From positions 1 to 35,274 of the forward strand of contig NZ_QFFN01000025.1 in NCBI RefSeq assembly GCF_003129925.1: DNA of 35,274 nt, given 5' to 3'. Both the position numbers and the translations under genes were made by a program. Shown one piece after another: positions 33,941 to 35,274 of the stretch. The notes under the pieces are model-generated. The model saw nothing but the letters and a program-made list of their open reading frames with translations. It made no database searches and was not told the origin of the DNA. The stretch comes from Bifidobacterium catulorum (lineage in GTDB: Bacteria; Actinomycetota; Actinomycetes; Actinomycetales; Bifidobacteriaceae). Every line of letters starts with the position of its first letter. Position 1 is the stretch's first letter.

Positions 33941-35263
33941 ATGGAGCTGCATCTGATTGAAGAGCACGACTGCGCCACGACAATGACCGAAACCGTGCTG
34001 CCGGCATTGGCGGCCTGCCGCAGCGAAGGATGGATGGAACCCTCCCACGACGCCGACCTCGCACCACTCGACTCACTACGCACGGCCCCCACACCACGCA
34101 AACCGAAACGCGGCACCCCCGGCAGCCCGATCTTCGGCCAACACGGCGAACTCGCCGAGGTCATCCATGGCACCGAGAACGGGGGGCGAACCCCGGGGCG
34201 GACGAGCCACGGCGGGATACGTCCGGTAGGCAGGATGCGCATACGTCCCTCAGTCAACGCCAGTCCGACCAACGCCCGGTTCGCGGAGGACGCCAAAATC
34301 GGCGTCGGCAACGCCGACCACGCTGCGGCGACGACCACCGACCACGCCGGCAAACTGCATTACATCTGCTATGACTCCGCGAAATTCGACGCGGTACGCG
34401 AGCACGGGGCCACGGCCACGTTCCGCGGCGCCGTCGTGATCTCGCATGGCTTCACCGAATTCGCGGAACGGTTCGCCGAACTCGCATGGTATCTGCTGCT
34501 CGACGGGTTCAGCGTATGCATCCTCGAACATCGTGGCCACGGGTATTCGCCGCGCGACGTCGAGGACGAAAGCCTCGTCTGGATCGACGACTGGCATCGG
34601 TACGTCGACGATCTGGCGAAGTTCTGCTCCACGATCGGGCAGGATTACGCCCTCGGATCGCCGCTGTATCTGTATGGTCATTCGATGGGCGGCGGCATCG
34701 CGGCCGCCATGCTGGAACGGTATCCCACGATCATCGACAAGGCGGTGCTGTCGGTCCCGATGATCGCGCCGAAGACCGGCATGCCGCTGTGGTTGGCGCC
34801 ATGGATCGTGGAACTGGCGTGCGCGGTGGGGTTGAGCAAGCATATCGCGCCGACGCAGCAGTATTTCAGCGAGGATTTCGACGAACAGTTCTATCAGGGG
34901 CTGAGCATGACGAGGGCCCGATGGGTGCATGACCTGCGCGTGAAGCATCCCGAATACCATACGAATGCGGCCACATTCGGATGGGTGCGCGAGGGATTGC
35001 GCATGTATCGGTCGGTACTGCGGCCGTCGGCATGTGCGGAGGTGGAGGCGCCGCTGCTGGTGTTCCAGGCCGACAACGACGCGTATGTGCTGCCGCAGCC
35101 GCAGAGCCGATTCGTTTCGCTGGTGCGCGCGGGCGGGTGCCCGGCGCAGCTGGTGCATCTTCGCGGGTCACGCCACGAGATGACGACCGAACGCAATGAG
35201 ATCATGCGGCAGTATGTCGGACGTATCCTCGACTTCCTGCACACTCCGCTGGCCGAGGAGTAG
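33941..35263 (+). CDS. Alpha/beta hydrolase (lysophospholipase/serine hydrolase-like)
   Basis: Soluble esterase or lipase-type enzyme (440 aa). The catalytic triad can be placed: Ser248 in YGHSMGGG, Asp380 in FQADNDAYV and His412 in RGSRHEM. GAVVISHGFTEFAERFAELAWYLL supplies the oxyanion HG, and ILEHRGHGYSP is a monoglyceride-lipase-type RGHG block, so the closest comparison is the serine aminopeptidase S33/lysophospholipase L2 group. The N-terminal part (1-140) includes a low-complexity, probably disordered stretch (about 55-130), longer than usual. ATG 33941 chosen from M-E-L-H-L; TAGGCT (33927-33932) upstream could be a leaderless -10. The longer frame at 33911 adds ten non-native residues. 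Substrate unknown; no signal peptide. Confidence 0.9.
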   Translation: MELHLIEEHDCATTMTETVLPALAACRSEGWMEPSHDADLAPLDSLRTAPTPRKPKRGTPGSPIFGQHGELAEVIHGTENGGRTPGRTSHGGIRPVGRMRIRPSVNASPTNARFAEDAKIGVGNADHAAATTTDHAGKLHYICYDSAKFDAVREHGATATFRGAVVISHGFTEFAERFAELAWYLLLDGFSVCILEHRGHGYSPRDVEDESLVWIDDWHRYVDDLAKFCSTIGQDYALGSPLYLYGHSMGGGIAAAMLERYPTIIDKAVLSVPMIAPKTGMPLWLAPWIVELACAVGLSKHIAPTQQYFSEDFDEQFYQGLSMTRARWVHDLRVKHPEYHTNAATFGWVREGLRMYRSVLRPSACAEVEAPLLVFQADNDAYVLPQPQSRFVSLVRAGGCPAQLVHLRGSRHEMTTERNEIMRQYVGRILDFLHTPLAEE

Positions 35264-35274
35264 GGCCTGTCGCT

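Overview
The window is about 62% GC (estimate by eye) and looks like a Bifidobacterium chromosome or a close actinobacterial relative. The reasons are the high-GC codon use, the protein O-mannosyltransferase, the amt-glnB-glnD set, the DUF5067-like and phasin-like small proteins, and many copies of a GGCTCCCC-type intergenic hairpin repeat that I associate with bifidobacteria. No tool was run; all family calls come from reading motifs.

Layout. 1-2.7 kb: 3' end of a protein mannosyltransferase, a small repeat-containing hypothetical, a DedA membrane protein and tRNA-Ala(CGC) with a clear promoter and terminator. 2.7-3.25 kb: no gene, but a structured stretch ending in a rho-independent terminator, which I propose as a candidate small RNA. 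3.25-15.3 kb: a carbohydrate locus with a LacI regulator divergent from a GH31 glycosidase, an MFS sugar porter, a large DUF5107-TPR protein, an AraC regulator, an aldose 1-epimerase and a HAD phosphatase/mutase-like protein. 15.4-19.9 kb: a DUF5067-like membrane-anchored protein, an AarF/UbiB-like kinase and a phasin-like protein. 20.1-23.9 kb: gatD-murT-dnaB on the minus strand (peptidoglycan D-Glu amidation plus the replicative helicase). 24.0-24.6 kb: a decayed ATPase fragment, then a dense DnaA-box cluster beside an AT-rich tract. 24.7-26.1 kb: a MATE exporter. 26.2-30.1 kb: nitrogen control genes glnD, glnB and amt. 30.3-32.7 kb: repeats, ftsY and a small membrane protein. 32.8-35.3 kb: a TetR regulator, a triplet of 39-nt hairpin repeats and an alpha/beta hydrolase.

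How it may work. In the sugar locus the MFS porter would import a glycoside, the GH31 enzyme would cleave it, and the epimerase would interconvert the released anomers; the DUF5107-TPR protein has a mutarotase-like N-terminus but no assigned role. Two regulatory circuits can be read from the DNA. TTGCGCAA lies in the spacer of the GH31 promoter and again upstream of lacI. CACTTTT[CT][GA]TATAT appears in the promoters of both galM and the DUF5107 gene, with a second half-site exactly 21 bp upstream, as expected for an AraC-type dimer.

Most worth following up: the nine-box DnaA cluster between dnaB and the MATE gene (not next to dnaA in this window), the AraC circuit around DUF5107-TPR, the candidate small RNA at 2990-3130, the cysteine-poor MurT lacking its usual zinc ribbon, and the GlnD that ends after its HD domain.
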